A stretch of 64,000 nucleotides of DNA. It comes from Chamaecrista fasciculata. Its lineage: Eukaryota; Streptophyta; Magnoliopsida; Fabales; Fabaceae. The position numbers and the translations under genes were made by a program. This document shows, one piece after another, positions 47,781 to 60,540 of the stretch (position 1 is its first letter; the number at the start of each line of letters is the position of its first letter). The notes under the pieces were generated by a model. That model was not told the DNA's origin. It was given only the letters and a program-made list of their open reading frames with translations, and did no database searches. The DNA lies in contig QANZ01019100.1 of assembly GCA_003254925.1 (NCBI GenBank), positions 1 through 64,000 on the forward strand, read 5' to 3'.

Positions 47781-50700
47781 TGAACAGAATCGGAGACACC
47801 TGTAGAAATTGAGATCTTCAGTTCTTCGTAGTCGACGTTCAAATGATGCCATACTGGAACAACCTCTAGCGGCTGGCGGTCAGTCTTGGCTGTCGAATCG
47901 TGCTGGGGAAGGCTTCGACGTTTTGCTAATCTGCATCGGCGATGGCAAGAGGAGACTGAGAGACGAGATTGAGACTAAGAGATGAGACGGTGGTGACTGA
48001 GCGTGAGACAAAGAGACGAAGGTTTAAGAGACGTTGAAATTGTGAGAGTGTGATTGGTGAGTGGTGAGTGGGTTGTGGAATACAGCTGTGAGAAATTGAG
48101 TCCGAAGCTTAGTCTAGAAGATTCATTGAAAATATCTAAAGTTTTCTTTTATTTTCTGTTTGAACGGGTCGGGTCGGGTTTAATCGGGTTAATCCGATCA
48201 CCCGATCAGACCGACTTTTTTCAAAACTCAGACCTGATCTTAACCGAATGGCTTAACCCGATATTTACGGTCGGGTTAGTTGGGTTGACCCATTTTGTGC
48301 ACACCCCTAGTCACCACCAATATCTTGATGATTGCACTACCTACGACTGTCACCACCACTATCACCTCCATCATCATGATATGATGTGTATGACTATAAT
48401 ATTTTTTACACCTTTAAAATATTATTGTCATCACTAAGGTGAGGCGTCATTTCAAGCCAACGCCGCATACACCATGTAAGGCATTCACTTCACTCAGGCG
48501 CTGGCAAGGTGAGCGCCTTCGGTGACTTTCTTGTCAGTGAGGCAGGTGCCTTACTGAAGGAACAAGAAAAAAGTGAAAATAAAGCCCTGCAAACTCAGTC
48601 AAGACAAACAAGTATTTCTTAACACTTTAAAATAGGAAGCTCAGCCCAATAGGTTTATGATATATTATTTAGGCTTAGTTAATTAAGATTTTGTAAACAT
48701 ATTACCAAAAACAAAAAGGCAAGGGACCAAAAAGTAGAAAAAAAAAACTACAGAAGACTGAAAGACAAAAATTACAAAGACATGGTTACTATATATAATA
48801 GCTTAGTTTTATACCGTGAGTGCACTTCGAGCTCTGCAGCTTGATATTTGACTAATTCATCATGATTTTGATCATTATAGTGTCTTATAACTTATTTTGT
48901 TAGAACTTAGAATTGTTAATTTATATTTCAAATGTTGTTACAAACTTACATCTCTCTATGTTTGTTCATATATCGTATATCTAGCAATTAGTTTTTTATG
49001 GCTTTTTATTTCTCTCAGGTATGCACCGTTCTTTAGCCTTTCCCCTAAGGCATTCAAGGGGCCTGACCCCTTAAGGGTGCTTTTCGCCTTTGGCTACCTA
49101 GGGGTGATCCATTTAGTTTGATGCATATGCCTTTTATCATGATACTAGTTTCTGCCTTTTTTTTCTACAGGCAATTATATCAATTGCCATTGAAGATGGG
49201 GATTATCTGCATGAAGCATGGGAACACATATTGACATGCCTCTCTCGGATTGAGCATTTGCAGCTACTAGGTGAGGGCGCACCACCTGATGCATCCTTCT
49301 TCACTTCATCTAATGTTGAATCAGATGACAAAACACCAAAGCCACTAGGTTTCTCATCTTTGAAGAAGAAAGGAACTCTCCAGAATCCAGCCATGATGGC
49401 TGTTGTTCGTGGTAGTTCATATGACAGCACAAGTACTGGGATCAATGCTTCTGGACTGGTAACGCCAGAACAGATGAATAATTTCATTGCAAACTTAAAT
49501 CTGCTGGATCAGATTGGGAACTTTGAATTAAATCATGTTTTTGCTCAAAGTCAAAGGCTGAACAGTGAAGCAATAGTAGATTTTGTGAAAGCACTTTGTA
49601 AAGTTTCCATTTTGGAGTTGCAGTCTCCCACAGACCCCCGTGTTTTCAGCCTCACTAAAATAGTAGAAATTGCGTAAGTTTGTTTTTCTTTTGTTTTTTT
49701 TGTTAAGTTGACATGCTCTTTTGCTAATTTTATTATTTTTTATCTATATCATTTTGCCTGACATAAGACATTGCTAAGTGAATATGCAATAGGGACACTT
49801 TCATTTTTATAGTGGCACACTAAGATCTTTTTCTAATACAAATGGTACATCACCAATCAATCCACTAAGTGCTACATATTTTGGCCTAAAATACCTTTGT
49901 TGTGAAATTCTAGTTCTTCCAACCATTAGTTTTTCATTAACCCTTAATTCCAACATTACTTATTTAATTTCCATGATTATAACATGGTTTCATTTGCAGG
50001 CATTACAATATGAACCGCATCAGATTAGTATGGTCTCGCATTTGGAATGTTCTCTCAGATTTCTTTGTGTCAGTTGGATTATCAGAAAACCTATCAGTTG
50101 CAATCTTTGTGATGGACTCATTGCGGCAACTTGCAATGAAGTTTTTGGAACGTGAGGAGCTTGCTAATTACAACTTCCAGAATGAATTTCTGAGACCATT
50201 TGTGATTGTTATGCGGAAAAGCAGCTCTGCTGAAATCAGAGAATTAATAGTCCGCTGCATTTCACAAATGGTCCTTAGTAGTGTTCGTAATGTGAAATCT
50301 GGCTGGAAAAGTGTTTTTATGGTATGTTAATTATGGCTGGTTTATTTTCTTTATCATTTCTTTTCTATGTTCATGCCTTCAAGTTTCAACTTAATAGGTA
50401 GAAAAGCTTAAATATGCTATTATTTGGTATTCTTTCATATCATTAACTGCTATAGTGTTTTAGATGTAATTGCTTTCATATAAACTTTTTGCACGTATAG
50501 AAGCTACAAATGCTGTTTTTTCTTTTTCTTTTTTTTAAAAAAATGCTTTATTCATTAAGATTGGAACATCTCAAATTCTTTCTTTTTTGGGGCAAAAGAA
50601 AAGAGGAGAAAAGGAACGTCAAGAAAGTATGTATAGTCAAGTTAAAGTATTTCTGAAGTTTAGTATTAACAGCAAACTGTTAGGATAGAATATCTTTTGG

Positions 50701-53700
50701 ACACAATTTTGTTTGTGTGATGAATTGTAGCATGATAACCTGTTATACTACTCTCTGTTAATATGGCCTTCATCACACTTTCCTCTCATCAAATTATTGT
50801 TTAAAAGAAAAGGCCGGAAATTCAAAACTAGTTGGGGTAACACATCTTATTGTTAGGATTTGAGACCCTGTAAAAATCTTGCTTTCTGATAATGGACTTT
50901 GGCTCTCAGGTGTTTACAGTTGCTGCAGAAGATGAGAGGAAGAATATCGTATTGTTAGCATTTGAGACAATGGAAAGAATAGTGCGGGAATTTTTCCCTT
51001 ACATTACAGAGACAGAAACAACGACTTTCACTGATTGTGTTAGATGCCTTTTGACATTTACAAATAGCCGGTTTAACAGTGATGTTAGCTTCAATGCAAT
51101 TGCATTTCTTCGCTTCTGTGCTGTCAAACTTGCCGATGGAGGACTTGTTTGCAATAAGAGCAGTGTAGATGGCTCATCAATTGCAGTAGCTAATGGAGAT
51201 GCACAATCTTTTACTGATAAAGATGATCATGTATCGTTTTGGAATCCTTTGCTATCAGGTAATATGCTTGTAGATCCTATGTCCTATGATATCTAGTGGA
51301 TTGGCTATGCACCATGCAGGGTGGACAGTAGAGCTCACTCTTGTCCTATAATATTACATGCAATAATTGTTTGCTTATGTAAATATTATATTGTTATTAG
51401 GTGCTAAATCATTGTTATTAGGTCAGTAAGCCCATTTTCTTAAGCCTTGCCTGTCCTTTTTGTTTACTTATTTGTTCCATTTCAGGGTTGTCAAAATTAA
51501 CATGTGATCCAAGATCAGCTATTAGAAAGAGTTCTTTGGAGGTGCTTTTCAACATACTAAAAGATCATGGACATCTATTCTCATCTCCTTTTTGGAATAG
51601 CCTTTTTGGTTCTGTTATTTTCCCTTTATATGACTCTGTGTCTGGAAAAAGAGATTTAAATGACCAGAGTTCAACTTCTGTATCTGTGCATCCTGAAGGA
51701 AGCACCTGGGATTCTGAAACTTCTGCGGTAGCAGCAGAGTGTTTAATTGATCTATTTGTGACCTTTTTTGATGTGGTGCGGTCTCAACTACCAGGTGTTG
51801 TGTTAGTACTGACCGATTTCATAAGAAGTCCTGTTCAGGGACCAGCTAGTACTGGCGTTGCTGGATTAGTGCGTCTTACAGGTGAACTAGGTAGCAGGTT
51901 TTCAGAAGAAGAATGGGAAGAGATTTTTCTGGCATTGAAAGATGCAGCTACATCAGCAGTACCAGGATTCATGAAGGTCTTGAGAACCATGAATAGTATA
52001 GATGTTCCCAACATTTCTCAGTCTCATGCTGATGAGGAAAGGTCTTCTGATCATGAACTGACAAATGATGATTTTGATGATGACAATCTGCAAACTGCTG
52101 CATATGTTGTGTCAAGAATGAAGAATCATATTGCTATGCAGCTACTTATTGCACAGGTTTTTTTCTATCCCTTTATATGTTTACACAAAAGCCTGCATAC
52201 AGTTGACATTTAAGCACTAAAATACATAGAAATCAATTTATAACCCCTCCACTGATTTGGTACTTTTCTCTTCTCTTTATTTTCAAATTTTCCATTCCTC
52301 CATTCTTTGGTAGGCCTGAGTATTAAGTTTTTTTTTTTTTTTATCAAAGGCCCGAGTATTAAGTTGACTGGCCAGTTTGATCTAGTTTTTCGTAGTGACT
52401 TAGTTGAGCTGCCCTTTATAGTCCCAACCTTGATTCTTTGTCACACTTTGATTTGTGAGGGTCATTTGTGATTGTGTAAATTATCGTAATATATTAATTA
52501 GTGGTGTAATAGTTTTGCTTTTTGGAGCATGGATAAGGAGAGTTCCCAAGCCGAGTTTGACTTTGATGGTGAAATGATCATGTTTTCTTTCACAATTGTT
52601 GGGACTTTTGGCTATAAGAACAATAAAGAGGTGTGTTTTGAGCGTGAAGTATCAACTGACCGGTCATTCATGATATTAACGGGTATGATTTCATCTGTTA
52701 AACTGGCCAGTTCAACCTGGTTCTTGACTAGTGTCTGTTGGTTCTAGAACAATAAAGTTTAACAGGTATACCCAGACTTGACAGAAGACCAGTTCCCTTG
52801 TTTTATGGTTGAATTGGTCAATTAGGTTTGGTTTTTCAAATTATGCATTTTATTAGCTTTCAGGGCTTTGGTATGGGAGAGGTTTTATGGCAATATGCTC
52901 CCTGTGATGTTCTTTGGAGTATTTGACTTGAAATAATGCTCATATTTTTAGTAGTTCTTCCCTATTCTTAGATATTTTTTGAAGGACTGTCTTTAAATAT
53001 GCCTAGAGGGAAGGTCTTCAATTATTGCTTAGGACTTTGAATGTTATGTCTATATATATTTGTTATGATTGAAGCTAACTATTAAGTACTCTGTGACTTC
53101 TAAGTTTTTGCTCCTAATTGAGTTCATCTTGTGTCCTTTCGATGATGTGACCACAGGTTGCTACTGATCTGTACAAAATGCATCAGCAGTCCTTATCAGC
53201 AGTCAACATCAGAGTTCTCCTTGAATTATATTCATCCATGGCCTCACATGCTCATCAGTTGAACACTGAATCAATCCTGCTGAAGAAGTTACAGAAAGCA
53301 TGCTCTATCCTCGAGTTATCTGGCCCGCCTTTGGTTCATTTTGAAAACGAGTCCTACTTGAATCATCTCAACTTTCTTCAAAATTTACTTGTCTGTAATC
53401 CTTTCTTGAAAGAAGATGAAATGGACGTAGAAAGAGAGTTTGTGGCCATATGTGAAAATATATTGGTTATGTACCTAAATTGCACTGGCTTTGTGTCGGC
53501 CCACGAAAAATCAGATAACGAGCCGGTGCTACATCGAAAACTTCCTTTGAGCTCGGCAAAGAAGGAGGAAATAGCTGCAAGAACTTCTCTAGTGATCTCA
53601 GCGTTGCAAGGGTTGAGAGGTCTGAGAAAGGATTCATTCAGGAAGTACGTTCCCCATTTCTTTCACTTGTTGATAGACCTTGTGCGTAGTGAACACACAT

Positions 53701-53768
53701 CTGGAGAAGTTCAACTTGCCTTAAGCGATATGTTCCGTTCATCCATAGGTTCCATAATAATGGAGTGA
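41696..53768 (+). CDS. BIG1: BIG-type ARF guanine nucleotide exchange factor (BIG1-like)
   Basis: Large Sec7 protein that loads GTP on ARF1-class GTPases at the trans-Golgi network. Coding exons: 41696-42771, 43240-43557, 44235-44568, 44865-45287, 45899-46191, 46397-46670, 49171-49673, 50000-50321, 50910-51258, 51486-52156, 53157-53768; all phases fit; 1,724 residues (Arabidopsis BIG1 about 1,690). Order: DCB domain (N-terminal 230 or so), HUS domain with HUS box (NYDCD near residue 456), Sec7 (about 580-770) with catalytic Glu in [12 protein letters not shown] (about residue 666) and [12 protein letters not shown], then HDS repeats to the C terminus. Start is supported by similarity to BIG1 ([21 protein letters not shown]). 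Intron 1 has a GC donor; all others are GT-AG. Intron 6 is 2.5 kb and repeat-rich. Sits in a block collinear with At4g38200. Confidence 0.96.
42772..43239 (+). other. GC-AG intron 1 of BIG1
   Basis: Exon 1 ends GAGAG and the intron begins GCAAGT; the acceptor is gtgcag. Only this junction keeps the frame and gives the conserved [10 protein letters not shown]. The two nearby GT positions (after GGCAA and after AAGTG) both shift the frame. The rest of the donor matches U1 strongly (AG|GCAAGT), as in known GC-AG introns. Confidence 0.9.
46671..49170 (+). other. BIG1 intron 6 (2.5 kb), repeat-rich
   Basis: By far the longest BIG1 intron. It contains a stretch that looks like the 3' tail of a retroposed sequence (about 47000-47370, ending in aataagttctttattcatct), a (GA)n microsatellite (47744-47777), a stretch rich in cgggtcgggtt with an end gtgcacacccctag (48140-48310) like a hAT terminus, and short motifs ggcgtcat / gcgccttcgg / aaggcattcaagg (48440-49100) of unknown repeat type. 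No gene supported. Confidence 0.55.
47744..47777. repeat. (GA)n microsatellite in BIG1 intron 6
   Basis: About 15 GA units, likely polymorphic. Confidence 0.85.
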
Positions 53769-54191
53769 GATTTTGGTTGGTATACCTTAGACATAATGTC
53801 ACGAGAGAACAGTCGGCATTCTCGCTGTAAGCTCAAGCAAGAGCTATTGCTTGGCTTTAATTTTTGTTTTAGACAAACCAGTGGTGCTGTAGAGTGAGTG
53901 TTTTACTCTGGTTGATTGTGATTTTGTGACATAATGTAAATGAGAAATTCATTTGAAGAAGCGCGGAAGTAACTAGGATATAGTTGTTGAGGTTTATATA
54001 TGGAATGTTGCGTGAAGATCGGTTTCTTTTTCTTGTCTTCTGTTTTGATCTTTCCTGAGCTAAAACTAATTTCGTGCAGAAGAGTAGAAGCTCCTGTGAA
54101 TAAATGAAGAGGTTATTACAAATTATTTATAAAAATGAGGGGTAGAGAGAGAATAGTATACTAGTGTTTTTCTTGTCTTTTTTTTTTTTTT

Positions 54192-54760
54192 NNNNNNNNN
54201 NNNNNNNNNNNNNNNNNNNNNNNNNNNNNNNNNNNNNNNNNNNNNNNNNNNNNNNNNNNNNNNNNNNNNNNNNNNNNNNNNNNNNNNNNNNNNNNNNNNN
54301 NNNNNNNNNNNNNNNNNNNNNNNNNNNNNNNNNNNNNNNNNNNNNNNNNNNNNNNNNNNNNNNNNNNNNNNNNNNNNNNNNNNNNNNNNNNNNNNNNNNN
54401 NNNNNNNNNNNNNNNNNNNNNNNNNNNNNNNNNNNNNNNNNNNNNNNNNNNNNNNNNNNNNNNNNNNNNNNNNNNNNNNNNNNNNNNNNNNNNNNNNNNN
54501 NNNNNNNNNNNNNNNNNNNNNNNNNNNNNNNNNNNNNNNNNNNNNNNNNNNNNNNNNNNNNNNNNNNNNNNNNNNNNNNNNNNNNNNNNNNNNNNNNNNN
54601 NNNNNNNNNNNNNNNNNNNNNNNNNNNNNNNNNNNNNNNNNNNNNNNNNNNNNNNNNNNNNNNNNNNNNNNNNNNNNNNNNNNNNNNNNNNNNNNNNNNN
54701 NNNNNNNNNNNNNNNNNNNNNNNNNNNNNNNNNNNNNNNNNNNNNNNNNNNNNNNNNNNN
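54192..54760. other. Assembly gap (Ns)
   Basis: Run of 569 Ns between a poly-T run and a truncated copy of the GTGTCC-rich repeat; the repeat probably caused the break. Confidence 1.
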
Positions 54761-55047
54761 ACGTGTCAGTGTTCGACACTCGTATGACACCGACACGACA
54801 CATATCCATAAATTTTAGAATATAAATTAATTTTTTGTAACTTTAACATAATAGACAAGAGAAAATAATAATAGATATGACATATATTATGAAGAAAAAT
54901 TGTAATTTTTAATTTTTCATTAAAAATTATGAATATTTAATTATTTATATATATAAATATATGCCGTGTCGTGTCGCGTAATTTTGAGAGTTTGATGTGT
55001 CGCTGTGTCCGTGTACGTGTCATGTCCCGTGTCCGTGCTTCATAGAC
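54761..55047. mobile_element. Dispersed MITE-like repeat, copy 2 (left end in gap)
   Basis: Closely similar to 27559-27905 in the same orientation, from cgtgtcagtgt through the A+T-rich centre (aaattttagaatataaat) to gtgtccgtgcttcatag. The left end is lost in the N run. Confidence 0.8.
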
Positions 55048-55440
55048 CAGACTTAAAAGTTAGAACCAACTTTTAGAAAAGAAAAAAAAAAGAGCGATCG
55101 TTTTATTTACCCGATACTTTACATTTGGGTTAGACAGGTCGATATTGACACAAGAATATGAAGAATGAAGTTCCATGCATGAAGCACAAGTATTAAGTCA
55201 CATGATGTCTGTTTCTGGGTTGCTATATAGTTTACTAATCAATGTCTGAGTAATAACCTGCCCATATTCTATTTCCTTTCGAATCTCGGACACCGTAATG
55301 AGAGATTTTAGTAGTTTGGAGCATGAGCAGAAGTAATTCTTCAACTGACAAATGCTCCACATGACGATCCCCATATGCGAACCCGCCAAAGACTTCTCCC
55401 TAAAAACAGGTATCCCAATCTTTCATACCAGGTGCACTAC

Positions 55441-58400
55441 TTACTCTTTCAAACTGAGTCTTGCATTTTGAACCTTAACAGATAACTTCAACTTCTGTTC
55501 TTCCATATCCCTCAGAACAGCCAACAGGTTTGCACGATAAACTTCACATCGCTGATTTGTACTCTGCAACTCCGCGGTCAACTCACGGATTCTTTTTTGC
55601 TTTTCTTCCTGAAGAAAAAGGATCCAAAAATGTAAGTTAATATGATACCACATGTTTATGAAGACATAAGGGTCTGATTGGTTGCCCTGTTTCCTGTTTC
55701 CATTTTCACTGAAAACAGGAAATATGACTGAAAACGTGTTTTGTACAGTTTTTTTGGAAATGTTTTCTGGAAACATTTTCTGAAACAGGCTGAAAACAGG
55801 AAACGTCAAAAAGACGTTTCCAGTATTTCCAAAAACAAACTTATGATATTTTGCAACATTACACAAAAGTAAACTATTTAATCATGTTAATATCATCATT
55901 TAGCTATAATCAAACTTAAAAACATATAAAAATTAGCGTTATTCAAGTTAACATAATTTAAATATGAATGAAAACGATTTTTTAACTTTGTAAAACAAAC
56001 ATATTTCTTAAATATTGAAAATTTTGAAATGAAAATAGAATTCCAGAAATGGAAACAGAAAATGAAAACAGGAAATATTTTCTTAAACCAATCAGGCCCT
56101 AAGTTTGCATATAAGATGTTCCACTCGTTTACCAACCCAACGACATCCACATTTGACCCCATAGATACCGAATTGTTGGTTAAAATGTTAGATAAGTAGC
56201 ATAATGCTAAAAATATCAATCAATTAAAAGGAACGGCCAGGTGGCATTGACAATCTGTCACTCATTCAGGCACTATTGAAGAATAACAAATACTTCATGA
56301 CAAACCAGCTTGATGGCATTGACGATCTATAAATGTATTTCAAGCTGCGGCACTTGGTATTTAATACTTAATAAGAGTGACACCGGGAAGGATGATCATC
56401 GTAGAACTTTTTTAAAGTTTAATACCGGTAAAAAGCCATTATACTTAGATTAAATATGGATACTTCTCATAACATATAATAAGAAGAAATTACTGTTTGG
56501 CCAGGAACTTGAGTGTACCCTTACAGTTTGGCCTGAGAAATGGCTAGAATAAACCAAGTGTGTCCGAGTTAGTGTGTTTGGACTCGTATTGTATGTACTA
56601 ATCCTTAACCTTATTGACGACTATAAATAGAAGATTAATAAACACTTAGAGTTCCTGGCTAAGAATGAAATCAGTAAAGCGCTTTCAGAATTTTAATATT
56701 ATTATCTTTCTCCACATAGTACCAGAATAGGGGTTTGAGAGAAAAGTAATACTCTATAATTCTGTTGTTTCTGCTTCCTTTACTGAAGCTCATACCGTAT
56801 CTCTGAAGAGCTTTGGCGCCCTCTCACTATATTACAGCACTCCTATTATGTTTGTCCCTTTTCCGGTGCCTAAAATATTTTTCATTTAGACAGAAAATAC
56901 TCAGATCAGTATTAGAAATGTTAGGGAAGCCTATCCCTATTGAAAGTGATGTCATTTTTCATCATGCACTTCCATGTGCCATTGCACCATTTTTTATCAC
57001 CACCTTACATGCCACATGTGAGAGCATGTGTCTCACTGGTAGATGAACCAGCAAGATCAGAAGCCAACTGGCCTTTCCAATATTGTTCTTGGACTTGGTT
57101 TATAATGGCTTCTCATATTTAGCAGTAGCTTTGTGTGAAGGGGAGACCAACTAGAACCATGTTGAACGCGCTGCTCATAGGAAGTAGGTCAAAGATTTTG
57201 AAAGCTATTAAATGTGTTTGCTGATGTGGCTGAGGAGAGCAACTGGGAGAGTGCCAAGTGCTCCAGTCATGGGAAGCAGGTAGAAGATTTCTTGGAGCCA
57301 TTTCTTTAGTGAGAATGTCATTAACATCAGTTGCTTAAGATCTTGAATCACAATTGTGATTGCAATTGGTGACCCTATGAGTTGCCATGTTTGGAGGGCA
57401 ACACAAGTTGCGGTGTCTTATCTAGGTTTTTAAGTTTCAAGTTGATATATTCTTTACTTTAAACTAGATTGGTGTTGGGCCAAACCAAGAGGAATAAACT
57501 GTAATTTATTGGTAAAATAATTAGCTTACATTTTCAAAATAACAAAATCCTATGTCATTGCTTCACTGTGTAGGAGAGGTTTAACTTGCAATAGAAAAAG
57601 CATTTAGTATGCTATGATCTCCTAGTGTTTGCACAAGTAAAAGAATTTCTAAAAAAAATTCATATTAAATCCAGCTGAAAGAACGAAGTTGGGGTGACTA
57701 GCTGCTATGGCCTTGACTTAGGTCCTTTCATTTTTGTTCTCTCAATTCAAAAAAGACTGTAAGTTAGATAATCAGACAGCATGAAATTCCAGTGCCCGAA
57801 AAATTCCCACCCGAACCCCCCCCCAAACACCAGCAATTATTGCAAGGAAGACAATACCTTGTCCTTTAATCTGCACCTGTCTAACAGATTCAAATAAGGG
57901 CCTCCCATCACAAACAAGCAATAGGAGAGAACTAGCTAGAATGATAACATCAAAGTTATCATTTTATTTATCTATTCCTTCCATTTAGTTCATATAAATG
58001 CCAGACTTCCCTCCGTAACAAATTGCCAAGATAAATCAATAGCTTCCATGTAGATTACAGTTGAAACCAGAGCTCCTTGAACAGATATATCCCTTTGGTT
58101 TGACAACCATGCCAGATTATGAATCGAGCATACACAACATGTGTAATTGAAAATGATGGAGCCTTTTCAATATAATACTACTTACTATATAGACATCAAT
58201 ACAGGCATCCAATTCATGGTTCATTAAATTTCTAGCTGATGTATCATGTATGGTATATGATTCCAAAGGCAACATAAAATTCAAGATTGCCACACTACCA
58301 TATCCAGAATATTAAATAATACGCAACATATACCAAATCTAGACCCTTTAAACCTTGATTAGGTTAACAAGATATGAGGGGAAAGAATTTATATTCAATG

Positions 58401-60082
58401 ATAAACTTCATAGTGTTGAGCGAGAATAATATCATGCTATGTGATGCTTAAAATCGAAAAATCATATATCATTTTCCAAAAATATATACCTCATCTTTAG
58501 CCCATCAAGCGTGACTAGTGGTGCATTATTGCTCTGAGAACTTTTACTTAATGCTAAATTGTAACATAAAGAATAAAATCTCAAGGTAAAGGAAACTAAC
58601 CACAGCTGTACAAGTTGGCCGTTCATTTTCGTCAGTAGCAATTAATCCACCCTGGCTCCTGTCGGCTGGTGTAGCTCCTTCTGTAGTTCCACCACTTTGA
58701 TTTTTGACAGCAGAAACCTTCTTAGCAGCTTCTTGCAAACCTTTCATTGCAATGTGATAAATATGAATAGACTTTGCACCTTCTTCCACATATTTGATTA
58801 CCTCTTGACGTAAATTGTTATAGCGAACAGTTAAAGACTCCCGAGAATTACTGTTGTACTCAGATGTATGTTCATCCAATAAAGCTCCAGTCTTTGCATT
58901 CATTGTCCAGCGTTTCAATACATAATGAGGAGGAAGTGTAAGAACATTTTTTGCTCTAAAGACTGCTAGTATATGCCTACAAATAATTCCTGAATACTCA
59001 AACATTTGACAGCTGCAGCTAGCTTTCATCTCAAGAGGATTAAAAGTAACTACGTGTGCTTTTTGGTTTTCTCCAAATTTGGCGACTCTGTAAGTGATCA
59101 AAGTTCCTGAATCATCAGTTTTTGTAGCAGGATTTGCAAGAGTTTCTACTAACTCATCTTGGAACTTCATAAATATCTTCCTCGTGTAAAGACTTGCAGC
59201 TTGCTTTTCCATAGGAGATGGTGTTTTTAAAATCGGACTGGTATTAGTAGTGTCATAGTCTGCTTTTAATTCCTTTTCATGCCATGTTGATACAGCTTTC
59301 TCATATTGTTTGACCAACATCTGTATAGTGGTTGATGCATTCACATATCCGTCAAAAAAACCATTAAAATATTCATCTCCTTCATTTGAAGATATCTCTG
59401 CAAAGAAAGTGTCTCGCAAGAAAACAGGGACCCAACTTTGCCGTGCATTGTACATTGATTGAAGCCATTCATTATCCATGACGTAGTATCTGTCCAGAAG
59501 TGACCGCCAGCAAGACTCAAACTCATCAATGGTCTCACACTCGTTTATGCATCTCTGGAATTCAGTTTCAAAAGAAGGATGTGATTGACATAAATGACCC
59601 AGCTTCTCTCGAGTTTCTCTGAATATGCTCCATTTACAGAACCTATGGCGAGTTTTAGGAAGAACTTGAGCAACAGCAACTCGTATGAAGGGGTCCAAAT
59701 CAGATGTAATGGACAGAGGTTGGCGTCCGGACATGGCTTGGAGCCAAGTCCTGAAAAGCCATATGATTGAGGCCTCAGATTCATTGAGAATCAATGCGCA
59801 ACCAAATAATACTGGTTGTCCATGATGGTTAAAACCAGTGAAAGAGGCAAACGGTACCCGGTATCGGTTAGTCCTATAGGTTGTGTCCAATATAACAGCA
59901 TCCCCAAAATAAGAGTAGTTCATTCTAGAAGCTACATCAACCCAAAATATATTTCCACCCGTATAATCATTGTCACCTTGAACTGCATAAAAGAAAGAGG
60001 GGTTCTCTGCTTGCATGCGTTTCAGATACTCCAGTACATGATGCGCCCCGCCGGCGAAATTACGCTGTCTACTGCCACTCAT
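55441..60082 (-). CDS. FRS9: FAR1-related sequence protein, FRS9-like (domesticated MULE transposase)
   Basis: Two coding exons on the minus strand: 60082-58601 and 55608-55441, joined across a 2,992-base GT-AG intron (donor gttagt, acceptor cttcag) in phase 0; 549 residues, against about 545 for Arabidopsis FRS9 (At4g38170). The last exon encodes RELTAELQSTNQRCEVYRAN...VQNARLSLKE, the matching C terminus with a coiled coil. The protein has the MULE transposase core (AVILDTTYRTNRYRVPFASF, HHGQPVLFGCALI, HRFCKW) and a SWIM zinc finger (CSCQMFEYSGIICRHILAVF), but no N-terminal FAR1 DNA-binding domain, as in FRS9. Start chosen at MSGSRQRNF (60082), just after a splice acceptor (ttgcttcgcag); the frame is open 27 codons further. 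FAR1/FHY3 relatives act as nuclear regulators of light signalling; FRS9 has been linked to phytochrome B signalling. Confidence 0.93.
55609..58600 (-). other. Last intron of the FRS9-like gene (3 kb)
   Basis: Holds a Tourist-like MITE (55670-56099), an LTR-like relic (about 56480-56740, with ctataaatag and aataaac followed by a possible primer-site-like tagtaccagaat), and a stretch near 57000-57330 that may be decayed element sequence. The rest is A+T-rich with no coding signal. Confidence 0.5.
55670..56099. mobile_element. Tourist-like MITE (PIF/Harbinger), 430 bp
   Basis: Terminal inverted repeats GGGTCTGATTGGTT and AACCAATCAGGCCC, flanked by the 3-bp duplication TAA (55667-55669, 56100-56102), the signature of PIF/Harbinger MITEs. 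Interior rich in ggaaacagg and ttcctgttt units. Lies in the last intron of the FRS9-like gene. Confidence 0.85.
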
Positions 60083-60540
60083 AGCCTCAACGACCAACTG
60101 CGAAGCAATTTTTTCCGTATCTTTAAGAAGACAATTCTCAAATAATAAATATCGAATGAACAAACAATTACAAGGTATCAGAAAACAAAAGAGTTCTCGA
60201 GTTCACACCTCAACAAATTACGAGTAACAGAAGAAGCTATGATGAAACCTTGAGGTGCAGTGGAGTAAGAAACCCAGGAAATCGACGCTCTGCCGCGTCA
60301 CATACTCGAGCCCTAACATAAGCTCCTGAGATTCTTGAGTGATTCGTCAATCTCGCAAGCTAGGGCTGAAGACTGAAGATTTTGCCGGAAACAAACGGAG
60401 TGAGTATGGGCTTCAATCTTTGAATGATTGAGAGAATAGTTAGAAATTTAGAATGCAGCGGTGAGATTGTCTCAGAATCTGAAGTATTGGATGATTTCAA
60501 TTTTTAATGGAGCCTAAGCATTGAGGTTTGAAAAACTAAA
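60083..60540 (-). promoter_or_regulatory. 5' leader and promoter of the FRS9-like gene
   Basis: Upstream of the chosen start lies a splice acceptor (complement of ctgcgaagcaa, about 60097-60107), so the 5' UTR is probably spliced; the leader continues to roughly 60,480. The gene next to it on the right is absent; foldback elements begin at about 60541. Confidence 0.45.

Larger units (their letters stand above)
53769..55440. other. Convergent region between BIG1 and the FRS9-like gene
   Basis: The two genes point toward each other. It contains the BIG1 3' UTR (to about 54,120), an assembly gap (54192-54760), a copy of the GTGTCC-rich repeat (54761-55047) cut by the gap, and the 3' UTR of the FRS9-like gene (right part). 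No other gene seen. Confidence 0.65.

Noticed and set aside
52529-52747. 72-codon plus-strand frame in BIG1 intron 10
   Set aside because: Falls between exons whose phases join exactly (52156 to 53157) and shows no similarity to BIG proteins.
57119-57301. 60-codon minus-strand frame in the FRS9 intron
   Set aside because: Same strand as FRS9 but its phase and sequence do not fit the FRS9 protein; lies in likely decayed element sequence.
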